The notes: a model not told the origin generated them from the sequence alone. A DNA stretch of 64,000 nucleotides from Nonomuraea angiospora (GCF_014873145.1 NZ_JADBEK010000001.1:5270001-5334000), one strand, 5' to 3'; positions 16,036-25,409 are shown, counted from the first letter of the stretch. A program made the numbers and translations.

Positions 16036-16981
16036 TTACCGCCGATCGAAGCCTCGCTACGAGAGAGCCGCCGTCTTCAACCCGGACGGCCTGCCGGTCT
16101 GGGCGGACCGCCACCGGCTCGACACCGACCTTGCGGCACATGACCACGACTTCTTCGAAATAGCCCTCGTCACCCGCGGACACGGGCTGCACATTGCAGC
16201 CGACGGCGACCACCCCCTCCAGCCAGGATCCGCCGTCGTGATTCCGCCGAACCAATGGCACGCCTACGGCCAGTGCGAGGACCTCGTGGTCTTCGACTGC
16301 TTCGTCGCTCCAGAGCTGATCGACAGCACCTTGTCGTTTCTCGACGCGGAACTGCCGCTGATGAGAACGGTGCACACATCGGCCCTGCCGCTGCCGCAGC
16401 GCGTCCAGCTGAGCCCCTATGACCTGAGCATGGCGATCGCCGAACTGCACAGCATGAGCGATGTGGCCGCCCCGCGGCGCTCGCGCATCCAGGTCGTGGG
16501 GCATCTACTGATCTACCTCGACATCCTGAACCGTTCCTGGTCCGCCGACCACTCGACGCACCGTCGCACGATCACCTCGCTCCACCCCGCCGTATCCCGG
16601 GCCGCGCAGCTGATGGAGAACGAACCAGGTCGCGCCTGGACGCTCGCAGAACTCGCCGCCGCCACGAGCACGGAGAGAACGCATCTCGTCCGGCTGTTCC
16701 AGCGCGATCTGGGCACGCCACCGATCGCCTACCTCAACCGGCTGCGCGCACAGGCCGCGGCCAGACTTCTGGTGCAGACGGATCAACCGATCGCCCACAT
16801 CGGCACCCAACTTGGCTGGGACGACGCCGGCTACTTCGCTCGACGATTCAAGACCGCCTACGGCCTCAGCCCATCCGCCTACAGAAGGCGTGCTCTCGCC
16901 GGCCAGGCCCACTACCACTCCCCTCCGGAGCTCCCCTTGCCAGTGAGCGGCGCACGATTCGAGCCCCGGAGTGACGGTTAG
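16007..16981 (+). CDS. AraC-family transcriptional regulator (cupin sensor + double HTH)
   Basis: 324 residues from the ATG at 16007. The N-terminal cupin-like domain reads DLAAHDHDFFEIALVTRGHGLHI...LQPGSAVVIPPNQWHAYG. The C-terminal double HTH reads AWTLAELAAATSTERTHLVRLFQRDLGTPP and IAHIGTQLGWDDAGYFARRFKTAYGLSPSAYRR. The first nine codons coincide with the conserved DNA box A, which is non-coding in its other copies. A TTG start at 16031 (after AGGACGAAA) is therefore a serious alternative. It is the obvious candidate to bind boxes A, B and C and to switch on the sugar uptake and glycosidase genes at 16-25 kb. Confidence 0.9.
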   Translation: MLRKSRTKLTYRRSKPRYERAAVFNPDGLPVWADRHRLDTDLAAHDHDFFEIALVTRGHGLHIAADGDHPLQPGSAVVIPPNQWHAYGQCEDLVVFDCFVAPELIDSTLSFLDAELPLMRTVHTSALPLPQRVQLSPYDLSMAIAELHSMSDVAAPRRSRIQVVGHLLIYLDILNRSWSADHSTHRRTITSLHPAVSRAAQLMENEPGRAWTLAELAAATSTERTHLVRLFQRDLGTPPIAYLNRLRAQAAARLLVQTDQPIAHIGTQLGWDDAGYFARRFKTAYGLSPSAYRRRALAGQAHYHSPPELPLPVSGARFEPRSDG

Positions 16982-17020
16982 AGCGGCGCGGCAAGCAGCG
17001 GCGACAGCCGGCCTTCGGCT

Positions 17021-18652
17021 TTACAGCTGCCCTTCGTAGTCCCTGCGCATGGCGTCACCGGCGCTGCTTCGCCACGTCTTGACAAGGTCGTCCAGCGTGC
17101 CGATCGGCTTTCGTCCCTGGACGATCTCCTTCACGCCATCGTTGAAGGCCTTTTCGACCGCCGTGTTCTTCGAGGCGTGGGTGTCGGAGAACAGGCCGAC
17201 CGTCGGGTTGGCCGTCCCCTTCGCGAGTACCTTCTTCTGGTACGAGTACTGCATGTCGGCGTCCTGCGGCCGGCCTGGCTGATAGATGACGGCTGGGGCA
17301 TCGGACAGGTAGCGGATCGGAAGGACCGTGTTCGTCAGGCCGGTCTGCGTAAGCTTGGGGTCGCCGTCGGGACTGACCGTATGATCGACGCCTTCCTGAC
17401 CGTATATCCGATAGACGTACTCCTCCGTGCCGAAGGGAGCGGCCAGCCAGTTCAGCATCCGCAGGATGAGTTCGATCTTCTTCGGGTCGCTCTGCTTCTT
17501 CAGCCCGGTGATCGAAAGGTTTGTTATATAGCCGCGGAACCACGGAGCCAGCTCGCTCCCGTCGCGGGTGTAGACGGGCATCAGAGCGAGCTTGAATTTC
17601 TCGTCGGCGGCACCGTTCTGGATGTACTGGCGCCAGCCGAGGTAACCGTCGAAGCAGTTGATCGCAATGGTTCCCGCGGTGAACAGATTCTGTGCTGGAA
17701 ATTGGTCCGAGAACGCATCGGGGTGCATCACACCGGCCGCCCACAGCTGGGCCAGGTCGGCGATTCCCTGCTTGTACTCTTCGGTCTCGAACTGATGGAC
17801 AAGCCGTCCGCCTTCTTCTCGCCAGCCGTTCGGCGCCTTGTTCATCATGAGCAGATACTCCCGCACCCCTCCCCAGCTGCCGAAGGCCCAGCGCCTCGCC
17901 TTCGGGTCGGTCAGGGCCTTCGCGGTCTCGGTCAGCTCGGCGAGGCCCTTCGGCTCGGGTGACACCCCGGCCGCTTCGAACAGGTCCTGGCGAATGTAGT
18001 GGTAGACGCTGACGGCTCCACGGGGGATCGGTATGCCGTAGATCCCACCGTTGAACACTGTGCCCTTCCAGTGCTGGGTGGGGATGTTGGCAAGGTTCGG
18101 ATACTTCTTGATCGCATCGCCGGCGAGGTGATCGTCCAGCCGGGCGAACCGCTTCTCCAGCAGCAACGGCAGGTTGGCCGCCACCCCCAGCTGCATGACG
18201 TCGGGCAGATCGTTACCGGCGATCGTGGTGGCGAACTTCTGCGCGTAGTCGGCGGCGGCGACCATCTGGAGCTTCAGGTCGACACCGAGCCGATCATTCA
18301 AGCCGGCCCAATAACTGTTGCTGCCGACGCCCGGCGGGACGGCATAGTAGGTCTGGCTCATCCCGGTGATCGTCTCGCCGTTCCCTGGCTTGTCCGCCAC
18401 CGCTCTGGGCCGCTCCTTGGGGAAACGGCGAAAGGCCGCCTCGACCCCGTCGGCAGTTGCCGGAAGGTCGGGGGTGAGCCCCGTGTAGGGGATATAGGCC
18501 GGCAGGACGACTTTGCTGTTCGACGCCGCCGAGTTTCCCTGGCGCCCGGCGCCGCCGTTGCCGCATCCGGCGAGCGATCCCATGCCCAGGAACACCGCGG
18601 CTCCTCCTGCGCCCGCCAGAAACGACCGGCGCCCAAATGCCTTTTCTGACAT
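17021..18652 (-). CDS. extracellular solute-binding lipoprotein, Tat-exported (LplA-type)
   Basis: 543 residues from the ATG at 18652, preceded by AGGAGGAAGAA. The N-terminus has a twin-arginine motif (GRRSFLAG) followed by a lipobox SLAGC with Cys30, so it is probably exported folded and lipidated. The length of more than 500 residues matches the family 1 binding proteins that pair with LplB/YtcP permeases for complex oligosaccharides. Internal segments include AADYAQKFATTIAGNDLPDVMQLG and YGIPIPRGAVSVYHYIRQDLFEAAGV. It is the third gene of a leftward operon starting at 20609, 47 bp after the second permease. Confidence 0.9.
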   Translation of the reverse strand: MSEKAFGRRSFLAGAGGAAVFLGMGSLAGCGNGGAGRQGNSAASNSKVVLPAYIPYTGLTPDLPATADGVEAAFRRFPKERPRAVADKPGNGETITGMSQTYYAVPPGVGSNSYWAGLNDRLGVDLKLQMVAAADYAQKFATTIAGNDLPDVMQLGVAANLPLLLEKRFARLDDHLAGDAIKKYPNLANIPTQHWKGTVFNGGIYGIPIPRGAVSVYHYIRQDLFEAAGVSPEPKGLAELTETAKALTDPKARRWAFGSWGGVREYLLMMNKAPNGWREEGGRLVHQFETEEYKQGIADLAQLWAAGVMHPDAFSDQFPAQNLFTAGTIAINCFDGYLGWRQYIQNGAADEKFKLALMPVYTRDGSELAPWFRGYITNLSITGLKKQSDPKKIELILRMLNWLAAPFGTEEYVYRIYGQEGVDHTVSPDGDPKLTQTGLTNTVLPIRYLSDAPAVIYQPGRPQDADMQYSYQKKVLAKGTANPTVGLFSDTHASKNTAVEKAFNDGVKEIVQGRKPIGTLDDLVKTWRSSAGDAMRRDYEGQL

Positions 18653-18699
18653 TTCTTCCTCCTGATCGGATACACGCGGCTGTCGGCCGCCCGTGCATG

Positions 18700-19641
18700 T
18701 CAACCTTTGACCGCGCCGGTCATGACTCCCTTGGCGAAGTGCCGCTGCAAGAAGGGATAGACGACCAGGATCGGAACCAGCGCGACGACGAGGATCGCCA
18801 TTTGCAGCGGAAGCTGCGGAGGCATGACCTCGGCCCCGGCGCCGACCTGCTCACCGCCGATGGTCGTCTGGTTCACCACGTACGTGCGCAGGACCAGAGA
18901 TATCGGCCACTTTTCCGTGCTCTGGATGTACAGCATCGCGTTGAAGAACGCGTTCCAATAGCCGACCGCGTAGAACAGGCCCACGACGGCGAGGACGGCC
19001 TTGGACAGCGGTAGCACGATCTTGATCAAGGTGGCGGAGCTGGAGGCGCCCTCGATGGCCGCCGACTCGAACAGCTCTCGCGGCAGCCCTTGGAAGAACG
19101 CCCGCATCACGACCACGTTGAAGGCGTTCACCATCACCGGCAAGATCAGGGACCACCAGGAGTCCAGCAGGCTGAGTTGCTTCACCACGAGATAGCTGGG
19201 TATCAGCCCGGGACTGAACAGGACGGCACCGAGCACCAGCGTCGTCATCGGCCGGACACCGACCGCTCCACGCCTGGACAGCCAGTACGCCAACCCGGTG
19301 GTGGCGGCCAGCGAGAACACGGTCCCCACGACGGTGATCGCGATCGAGATGCCCAGGGCCCGCGTGACCACTCCGCCGGACAAGATCGCCTTATACGCCT
19401 CGAACGACATCCTGCCCGGCCACAGCACCATGCCACCGCCGGAGGCGGCGATCGCCTCCTTGTCCGCGAGCGAGGTCGCGATCACCGACCAGAACGGGAT
19501 GATGACCAGCAGGACGGCGACGCCGAGTGCGACCGCCTTCACCAGTTGCAGGAGGGGGTTCGGCCGCTCCATCCAGACCGGACGTTTGCCGCCGGGTGCC
19601 GATCGCGCCCGAGCGGCGGCAGACGATTCGATCGTGCTCAT
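18700..19641 (-). CDS. carbohydrate ABC transporter permease (YtcP-like)
   Basis: 313 residues from the ATG at 19641, which overlaps the stop of the first permease by 4 bp. It has six membrane segments, the EAA loop ELFESAAIEGASSSATLIKIVLPLSKAV, and the characteristic ending YPFLQRHFAKGVMTGAVKG of YtcP-type permeases. With the LplB-like gene upstream and the binding protein downstream it forms an importer lacking a dedicated ATPase. Confidence 0.92.
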   Translation of the reverse strand: MSTIESSAAARARSAPGGKRPVWMERPNPLLQLVKAVALGVAVLLVIIPFWSVIATSLADKEAIAASGGGMVLWPGRMSFEAYKAILSGGVVTRALGISIAITVVGTVFSLAATTGLAYWLSRRGAVGVRPMTTLVLGAVLFSPGLIPSYLVVKQLSLLDSWWSLILPVMVNAFNVVVMRAFFQGLPRELFESAAIEGASSSATLIKIVLPLSKAVLAVVGLFYAVGYWNAFFNAMLYIQSTEKWPISLVLRTYVVNQTTIGGEQVGAGAEVMPPQLPLQMAILVVALVPILVVYPFLQRHFAKGVMTGAVKG

Positions 19642-20609
19642 TTCCGGTAGACCCCCTGTTCGCCGAACGCGTGGGCCAGCTTGTTCGCACCGATCACCAT
19701 GAGGACCCCGACGACGCTCTTGACCAGGCCGGCGGCGGTCGACATGCCCCAGTCGCCGCCGACGATGCCGTAGTTGTAGACCCAGGTGTCCAGTACCTCG
19801 CTGGACTCGATCCCCGCCGGGCCCTGCTGCAGGATGATCTGCTCGAAGCCCACCGACAGGCTGTCGCCGAGACGCAGGATCAGCAACAGGATGACGATCC
19901 CCTTCAGGGAGGGCAGCGTGATATGCCAGAGCCGCTGCCAGCCGTTCGCGCCGTCGACCGCCGAGGCCTCGTACTGCTCCTGGTCGATCTGAGCGATGGC
20001 GGCGAGGAAGATGATCGTTCCCCAGCCGGCGTCCTTCCAGATCACCTGCGCGGTGAGCAGCGCCTTGAACAGCTCGGGTACACCGATGACGTGAACCATC
20101 GGCAGGTCGTTCTGCACCAAGAACGTGTTCAGCATGCCCGCGTTGCCGAGCATCTGCTGGAAAATCGCGACCACGATCACCCATGACAGGAAGTGCGGCA
20201 GATAGAGAATCGACTGCAGCAGCCGCTTCAGTCGCTCACCGGCCAGGCTGTTCAAGAGCAACGCCAGCAGCAAGGGAATCGGGAATACGAAGACGGCCTG
20301 CACGACGGTCAGGATCAATGTGTTGGCGACGGCGGACAGGAATGCCGGGTTCCCGTCCCAGAGAAACGAGAAGTTCTCCAGTCCGACGAACGGCGCCTCC
20401 GTGATTTCCAGGTACGGTTCGTAATCCTGGAACGCGATGATGTTGCCGAGCAGCGGAAAGTACTGGAACAAGATCAAGGCAATCGCACCCGGCAGGCCGA
20501 GCGCGACCAGCACCTTGTCCCGGCGTAGCCGCTGGAACCGCCGTGACCTCCCGGTCTCGACTGCGGCAGTGCCCGCGGTCGAGGGCCTGCCCTCGACGAT
20601 CATGGCCAT
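19638..20609 (-). CDS. carbohydrate ABC transporter permease (LplB-like)
   Basis: 323 residues (an ATG two codons inside, at 20603, is an alternative start). LplB hallmarks are seen: VALGLPGAIALILFQYFPLLGNIIAFQDY near the N-terminus, the LQSILYLPHFLSWVIV region, the EAA loop QYEASAVDGANGWQRLWHITLPSLKG, and VLDTWVYNYGIVGGDWGMSTAAGLVKSVVG near the C-terminus. It is the first gene of the operon. Box B lies about 200 bp upstream and is oriented for leftward transcription. Confidence 0.92.
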   Translation of the reverse strand: MAMIVEGRPSTAGTAAVETGRSRRFQRLRRDKVLVALGLPGAIALILFQYFPLLGNIIAFQDYEPYLEITEAPFVGLENFSFLWDGNPAFLSAVANTLILTVVQAVFVFPIPLLLALLLNSLAGERLKRLLQSILYLPHFLSWVIVVAIFQQMLGNAGMLNTFLVQNDLPMVHVIGVPELFKALLTAQVIWKDAGWGTIIFLAAIAQIDQEQYEASAVDGANGWQRLWHITLPSLKGIVILLLILRLGDSLSVGFEQIILQQGPAGIESSEVLDTWVYNYGIVGGDWGMSTAAGLVKSVVGVLMVIGANKLAHAFGEQGVYRK

Positions 20610-21038
20610 GGCGTCCCGGCTTCCGCCGGCGTGTTGCCGCAGCTCAGGTCGGGGCGCGGAGAGTCGCGACCCGGGTCGTGTTCGTCATGGCAATGTGGAG
20701 AGCGATATACGGTAATCATTGTTTCTCGCGCATCGGCAGCAAGCCCATCGGCTCAGAATTTGACGGCACCGCCCCACCGGCGATGCCCGCGTCGTTTCCG
20801 GGTATTGCTGGGATGTTATTGATCGGTAACGACCGGCACCACCGACAGAGTTGACCAAAACTAGGACAGGGTTGGCACGAGTCGCCGGCACCCCTGGCCC
20901 AGGTCGGCACATGCCCGTACGGTTGCTCTCGCCGCACCGACCCGAATCGCCGCCGCGGAATCAGGTCCGCGCGAATTCCGGCAGATCCTTGCGGCCCCGA
21001 TCCGGCAACCCATGCTGCCTCGAGCCAGGAACAGGTAA
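20610..21038. other. divergent intergenic region carrying AraC box B
   Basis: About 430 bp between the leftward importer operon and the rightward dehydrogenase gene. Apart from box B (20812-20876) no gene or clear hairpin is recognised. The long leader between box B and the permease start (about 200 nt) is unusual compared with about 60-70 nt for box C and suggests an untranslated leader. Confidence 0.55.
20812..20876 (-). promoter_or_regulatory. AraC-type bipartite box, copy B
   Basis: GATGTTATTG (20812-20821), a 29-nt spacer, TTGACCAAAACTAGGAC (20851-20867), four nt, and TTGGC (20872-20876). Block identity with copies A and C is high while the spacer is unrelated, which argues for functional constraint. 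On the minus strand TAACAT forms a possible -10 for the importer operon starting at 20609. Confidence 0.7.
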
Positions 21039-22064
21039 ATGAAAAACAACAGCAAGCCGAAGACCGTCGCGGTGATGGCGGATCACATCTGGGCCGTTCA
21101 ATTCGGACCGGCACAGCGCGAACGATTGGCGGCGCTGGCCGACCGCACCTCTCCGGTCTGGGTGCCCTCGCTGGAAACTCCGGAGATCCAGGATCAACTC
21201 GGCACGGTGGAGGTCGTGATCACCAGTTGGGGTGCGCCGCCGTTCGACGCCGGCCTGTTGAATCGGATGCCGAGACTCAGGGCGATCCTGCATGCGGCCG
21301 GCAGCGTCCGCGGGCTTGTCAGTGACGCTCTGTGGGACCGCGGCATCGTTGTTTCCAACAGCGCCGATCTCAACGCTGAGCCGGTGGCCGAGTACACCTT
21401 GGCTGCGATCTTGATGGCCGGCAAGAAGGCGCCGTTCCTGGCTGCCGACGCCCGCGAGTATCGAGCGGATTGGTCGTCCTGTCAGTCCGCCCGCGGCGCG
21501 CTCGGCAATTCGGGCCTGACCATCGGACTGGTCGGATTCTCTCGGATCGGACGCAAGGTGGCGGAGCTGATCGACACCGTCATGCACCAAGCCACCTGTC
21601 TGGTGGCCGATCCGTACGCCGACGCCGACGAGGTCGCGCGGTTCGGGGCAAAGTTGGTGCCGCTGGAAGAGCTGCTCTCGAGGGTGGACATTCTGTCCCT
21701 GCACGCACCCGCGCTACCGGCGACCAGGCACATGATCGCCGCCGCTCAGCTGGCAGCCCTTCCTGACCAGGCCGTGGTGATCAACACCGCGCGCGGCGCA
21801 TTGATCGACACCGCATCGCTCGAGGCCGAGTGCGTCAGCGGCCGGCTCCACGCGATCCTCGATGTCACGGATCCCGAGCCGCTCCCAGCGGACTCGCCCC
21901 TTTACGATCTGCCCAACGTGATGATCACGCCCCACATCGCCGGCGCGCAGGGCGCTGAGACCCGCCGAATGGCCGACGGTGCGCTCGACGAGCTCGACCG
22001 GCTGATTCGCGGGCTCCCCCTGCGGCGACGAGTCGATCGTGACGGGCTCGCCATCAGCGCCTGA
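21039..22064 (+). CDS. D-2-hydroxyacid dehydrogenase family protein
   Basis: 341 residues. The Rossmann motif is GLVGFSRIGRKVAELI. The catalytic triad of the family is visible: Arg in VVINTARGALIDT, Glu in LDVTDPEPLPADSP and His in NVMITPHIAGAQG. NAEPVAEYTLAAILMAGK matches the NAD-domain entry helix. It is transcribed divergently from the importer operon and convergently with the DUF2264 gene. It would reduce or oxidise a 2-keto/2-hydroxy acid such as a sugar-acid product. The specific substrate is not evident. Confidence 0.85.
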   Translation: MKNNSKPKTVAVMADHIWAVQFGPAQRERLAALADRTSPVWVPSLETPEIQDQLGTVEVVITSWGAPPFDAGLLNRMPRLRAILHAAGSVRGLVSDALWDRGIVVSNSADLNAEPVAEYTLAAILMAGKKAPFLAADAREYRADWSSCQSARGALGNSGLTIGLVGFSRIGRKVAELIDTVMHQATCLVADPYADADEVARFGAKLVPLEELLSRVDILSLHAPALPATRHMIAAAQLAALPDQAVVINTARGALIDTASLEAECVSGRLHAILDVTDPEPLPADSPLYDLPNVMITPHIAGAQGAETRRMADGALDELDRLIRGLPLRRRVDRDGLAISA

Positions 22065-22080
22065 CGTCAACTCCGCAGAG

Positions 22081-22120
22081 CTGGAGGTGGATCTGCCGGG
22101 TGAAGCCGGTCCACCTCCAG
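22081..22120. terminator. bidirectional hairpin between convergent genes
   Basis: CTGGAGGTGGA (22081-22091) and TCCACCTCCAG (22110-22120) are perfect 11-bp arms. A smaller CCGG/CCGG stem lies inside the loop. It lies 17 bp after the dehydrogenase stop and 30 bp after the end of the convergent DUF2264 gene. No T-run follows, as is common for high-GC terminators. Confidence 0.65.
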
Positions 22121-22149
22121 ACGCGGTCCGACGGTGATGACGTCGGCGA

Positions 22150-24015
22150 TCAGACGCGCTCGATCTCGCCGCTCGGCCACGTCACGACCGGCTGCCCGGA
22201 AGCGTCCGGGCGGACGGTCGGCCAGCTGGGCGCGCGGTCGCCCAAGCTGACCGCGGCCACATACCATCGATCGGGTTCCGGAGCGTCGAACCGGCACCAC
22301 GGGACTTCGAGATCGGCGCCGAACGCATTCTCGACAGCATGGACGGCGATGCCGATCGACCCACCGTCCGTCAGCGGCACCACCGCGCTCACGAGGTCCG
22401 TTCTGGCCCCCGGCGCAGGCTTTCGCGGGACCGCGAATCCGGAGATCACCAAAGCCTCGGCCCGGACAGCGGACCCGATCCGCACCGCTCGTACCTCGAC
22501 CGATCCGCGCACCAGCGAGACACACGTCAGCTCGGGCCCCTCGTCGAACCCTTCACCCGGCTCAGCTCGGGCGAATCTCGCCACGTGTCGGCTCTCGGCT
22601 CGATGATCGTCGATACTGATCAAGTCGAATACCGGGCGCTGAGACCAGCGTCCGCGCCGGTCGATCAACGCGACCTGGTTGTCCACCGCCTTCCCTGCCG
22701 ACCCGTCGGACAGCGGCACGGGAGCAGTGGCGGTCGAGTAGCCGAATCGGTTGTAGAGCGGTCTCTCGGCCACGGGCACCACGCCGCTGTAATCGACGCC
22801 GTGGTTGATCGCCCGGACGATACCGTCCGAGGCGGTGCCGGAGACCAGCCACCCAATCGGCCGGATGGCACCGACCCGGTCCTCGAGGTCGATCGGAGCC
22901 GGCTGCTCAACATCCGCCCATACCGGATGGGATTCCGGCAGCACCAGCCCGGTCAGCCCAAGACTGGCCCAGTACGGCGAACCCGGCGAGATGTACGACT
23001 CACGCATCGCCTCGAATCGGCCGAGCCAGCCCGGGCTGAGCAGACCGTCCTCGTCGAACGCACCTCGCTCGACGAAGTACTTGACGGCGCCCATACAGGT
23101 ACGACGAAGCCGGCCAGGCGAGTACGGATTGGCGTCGAAGACCGCTCCCGTCCACAGCGCACCTACCGCCGCATGGCGGTATGACAGGGACCGGCCCTGG
23201 TGAAGCGGCGCACCGTCCGCGCCGAACAACGCTCCCGCGCCGGTCAGATACGCCTTGAGTCGCTCAGCGTACACGGCCTGACGCTCGGCTGTGCCAGGCT
23301 CACCGGCGGAGACGCGGCAGTACCACAGCGAGAACTGCTGCATCACCCAGCCGGCGTACCAGTCGATATTGCCCCCGCGCCCGTCCGGCCGGTTGTCGCT
23401 GTACCAGCCGTCGGCCAGATGGCAGCTGTCCAGGAACTCGAGGTTCTCCTCCATCTTCGCCTGGTCGTACGGGCCGCCGACGGATCGCAGGAAGGCCTGG
23501 GTCACATTGTGGAACCAGAGCCAGTTGCTGTCGGGGTACCGGCTGCCGATGGAGCCCGCCAGCCAGTCGACGACTTGTTCCTGTACCCGGGGCGTCAGGC
23601 TGTCCCAGATCCATCGACGCGACTCGTGCAACGCGATCGCGATCACGGCCGCCTCGACCCGTGCCTGCGCGGCATCCGCGAGCGACGGCCACCGCTCCGA
23701 GGACGCCGGATCGGTGGCCGTGGCCAGGCCGCGCGCGTACCAGCCGGCGTGATCATGCGGATCGGACTCCGCTCCTGACAGCCGGAAACCGGCCGCGAGG
23801 AACGAACGTGCGAACGCTTCCAGCCCACCGATGATCGGCCCCGAATCGGACGGCGGTCCAGGCAGGTCGAACCGCGCGTGCCCGGGGGTCGACCAGGGCC
23901 GCAACGCCAGCAGCGACCGGTCGGCGAGGTGCTGCAGGTGCCGCCGTGTCCAGCCGGTGTAGGGGGAAAGCCGACGATCATCGGCCGGCGATTGCGGACC
24001 GGCATCGCCACTCAT
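22150..24015 (-). CDS. DUF2264 domain-containing protein
   Basis: 621 residues from the ATG at 24015; the frame to 24060 has no better start. The N-terminal two thirds fit the DUF2264 alpha/alpha-barrel (GWTRRHLQHLADRSLLALRPW, PDSNWLWFHNVTQAFLRSVGG, DGWYSDNRPDGRGGNIDWYAGWVMQQFSLWY). A beta-rich C-terminal part follows. DUF2264 proteins occur in polysaccharide-utilisation loci and are suspected lyases or hydrolases, but no reaction is established that I can name. It follows the GH99-like gene by about 120 bp on the same strand, probably under box C. Confidence 0.85.
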   Translation of the reverse strand: MSGDAGPQSPADDRRLSPYTGWTRRHLQHLADRSLLALRPWSTPGHARFDLPGPPSDSGPIIGGLEAFARSFLAAGFRLSGAESDPHDHAGWYARGLATATDPASSERWPSLADAAQARVEAAVIAIALHESRRWIWDSLTPRVQEQVVDWLAGSIGSRYPDSNWLWFHNVTQAFLRSVGGPYDQAKMEENLEFLDSCHLADGWYSDNRPDGRGGNIDWYAGWVMQQFSLWYCRVSAGEPGTAERQAVYAERLKAYLTGAGALFGADGAPLHQGRSLSYRHAAVGALWTGAVFDANPYSPGRLRRTCMGAVKYFVERGAFDEDGLLSPGWLGRFEAMRESYISPGSPYWASLGLTGLVLPESHPVWADVEQPAPIDLEDRVGAIRPIGWLVSGTASDGIVRAINHGVDYSGVVPVAERPLYNRFGYSTATAPVPLSDGSAGKAVDNQVALIDRRGRWSQRPVFDLISIDDHRAESRHVARFARAEPGEGFDEGPELTCVSLVRGSVEVRAVRIGSAVRAEALVISGFAVPRKPAPGARTDLVSAVVPLTDGGSIGIAVHAVENAFGADLEVPWCRFDAPEPDRWYVAAVSLGDRAPSWPTVRPDASGQPVVTWPSGEIERV

Positions 24016-24136
24016 CAGACAGCCACATCCTCTCGTTGCCGTATCAAGCCGTGGGTCCACGGGTGATCTTCGATTGCCCGACGCGACTCGCTGCGCGGTG
24101 CCCGCACCGCTGTGACCGTGCGGCGGACTGTTCGGC

Positions 24137-25273
24137 TCAGCGCCGGGTCCCGAACACGCGGCGGATCTGCTCGAGGTGTCCGTATCCGTGCACGGTGTCG
24201 GGCTCGAGGTAGCTGCCTTCGGTCCATTCGTTCCAGGCGTTGATGGTCACCAGCGGGACCCCGGTCCTCTCGGCGAACGCGCGCACCTTCTCCAGCGCTC
24301 GCCCGAACTGTTCCGGGGTGGCGTCGGAGATGGTGTTGGTGTGCGGGTAGCCGAGGCCCGGGTTGTATCGGTCCGACTGGACCGTTCGCGGTGACGGGTC
24401 CCATCCGACCGTCACGTTGGGGAAGTACGGCTGGTCGTACGTCCCGGCGAAGGTCTCCCAGCCCTCCTCGGCCTCGGCCAGGATGTCGGCATACGGGGTG
24501 AGGAGCGTCGGCATCGCGTGGTGATGCACCCAGACATAGGACGTCACGCTGTCGAAGCCGAGCTGACTGACGAGCGGCGCGACCCCGTCGATCGCGACAC
24601 CGTCCTGGGGAAGGACGGGCTGTTCCCGGGCGATGGCGTTCAGGTGGATCTCCGGAAAGCCCGCCTGAGCGGCACGCTTGCGCAGGGAGTCGAGCGCGGC
24701 CTTGGCGTGGCCGACACCACCGAGGCCCTCGATCAGCGTCGGCAGGTCGTAGATGGACAGGTAAGGCCGGTCATCGATGCGCAGGTAGGCCGGGTGACTG
24801 AAATACCGCTCCAGCAGATAGTCGGTCGCCGCCTCGAACTGACGCGCGTCGACGCTGCCGGACTCCAGGTGCACGGCCGGCGTCGCGGACTTCCACGGAT
24901 GAATGTTGCTCCAGTGGTGATTCGCCCACATCACCGCGAACTTCATGTCGTAGGCCGTTGCATTCCGCAAGAAGGCCGACTCCAGTGGCCGCTCCAGGTA
25001 AGGACGGTCGCTGTACCAGTACCAGTCGAAGAGGAAGGCGTCGACACCGTGCTCGGTGGCCATCGCCATCTTGGCCGCCATCACGGCCGGATCGGCCTCA
25101 TCCTGGTAGCCATGGAGCGGGACACGGGGCTGCTGGTGCCCTTCGAACCGCGCGGTCGCCCGCTTCATCAACTCCCACTCGGTCCACCCCTCGCCATGCC
25201 ACTGCTCGTTGCGAGGATCGACGTGGTAGTTCGGGAAGTAGTACGCCGCAATCGTCACGGCAGGCTCGGTCAT
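24137..25273 (-). CDS. GH99-like (WbsX-type) domain protein
   Basis: 378 residues from the ATG at 25273 (a GTG at 25288 is possible). WbsX/GH99-like motifs are clear: IAAYYFPNYHVDPRNEQWHGEGWTEW at the N-terminus, ATEHGVDAFLFDWYWY, WANHHWSNIHPW, and VPLVTINAWNEWTEGSYLEPD at the end with the conserved acidic residues. GH99 enzymes act on alpha-mannans; WbsX-like relatives occur in polysaccharide biosynthesis or degradation. No signal peptide is visible, so it may act on imported oligosaccharides. It is the first gene behind box C. Confidence 0.85.
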   Translation of the reverse strand: MTEPAVTIAAYYFPNYHVDPRNEQWHGEGWTEWELMKRATARFEGHQQPRVPLHGYQDEADPAVMAAKMAMATEHGVDAFLFDWYWYSDRPYLERPLESAFLRNATAYDMKFAVMWANHHWSNIHPWKSATPAVHLESGSVDARQFEAATDYLLERYFSHPAYLRIDDRPYLSIYDLPTLIEGLGGVGHAKAALDSLRKRAAQAGFPEIHLNAIAREQPVLPQDGVAIDGVAPLVSQLGFDSVTSYVWVHHHAMPTLLTPYADILAEAEEGWETFAGTYDQPYFPNVTVGWDPSPRTVQSDRYNPGLGYPHTNTISDATPEQFGRALEKVRAFAERTGVPLVTINAWNEWTEGSYLEPDTVHGYGHLEQIRRVFGTRR

Positions 25274-25344
25274 GCGCCCCCCGTCCACCGCCGCGCACCG
25301 CGCCCATGGTCAGCCGCTGTATATCGCTTCTCTGGCATGACTTT

Positions 25345-25409
25345 GATGCTATTGAGGTGGAACTTCATACACCTTGGCGTGGATTGAGGAAAAGTAGGAC
25401 ACAGTTGAC
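25345..25409 (-). promoter_or_regulatory. AraC-type bipartite box, copy C
   Basis: GATGCTATTG (25345-25354), a 29-nt spacer, TTGAGGAAAAGTAGGAC (25384-25400), four nt, and TTGAC (25405-25409). The long block is identical to copy A. On the minus strand TAGCAT is a possible -10 about 70 nt upstream of the GH99-like start. Confidence 0.7.

Noticed and set aside
16010..25409. AraC boxes read as rightward promoters
   Set aside because: In the plus direction the targets would be the AraC start itself, a dehydrogenase 160 bp away and a dead fragment, with no conserved -10. The minus direction gives consistent targets and -10 elements.
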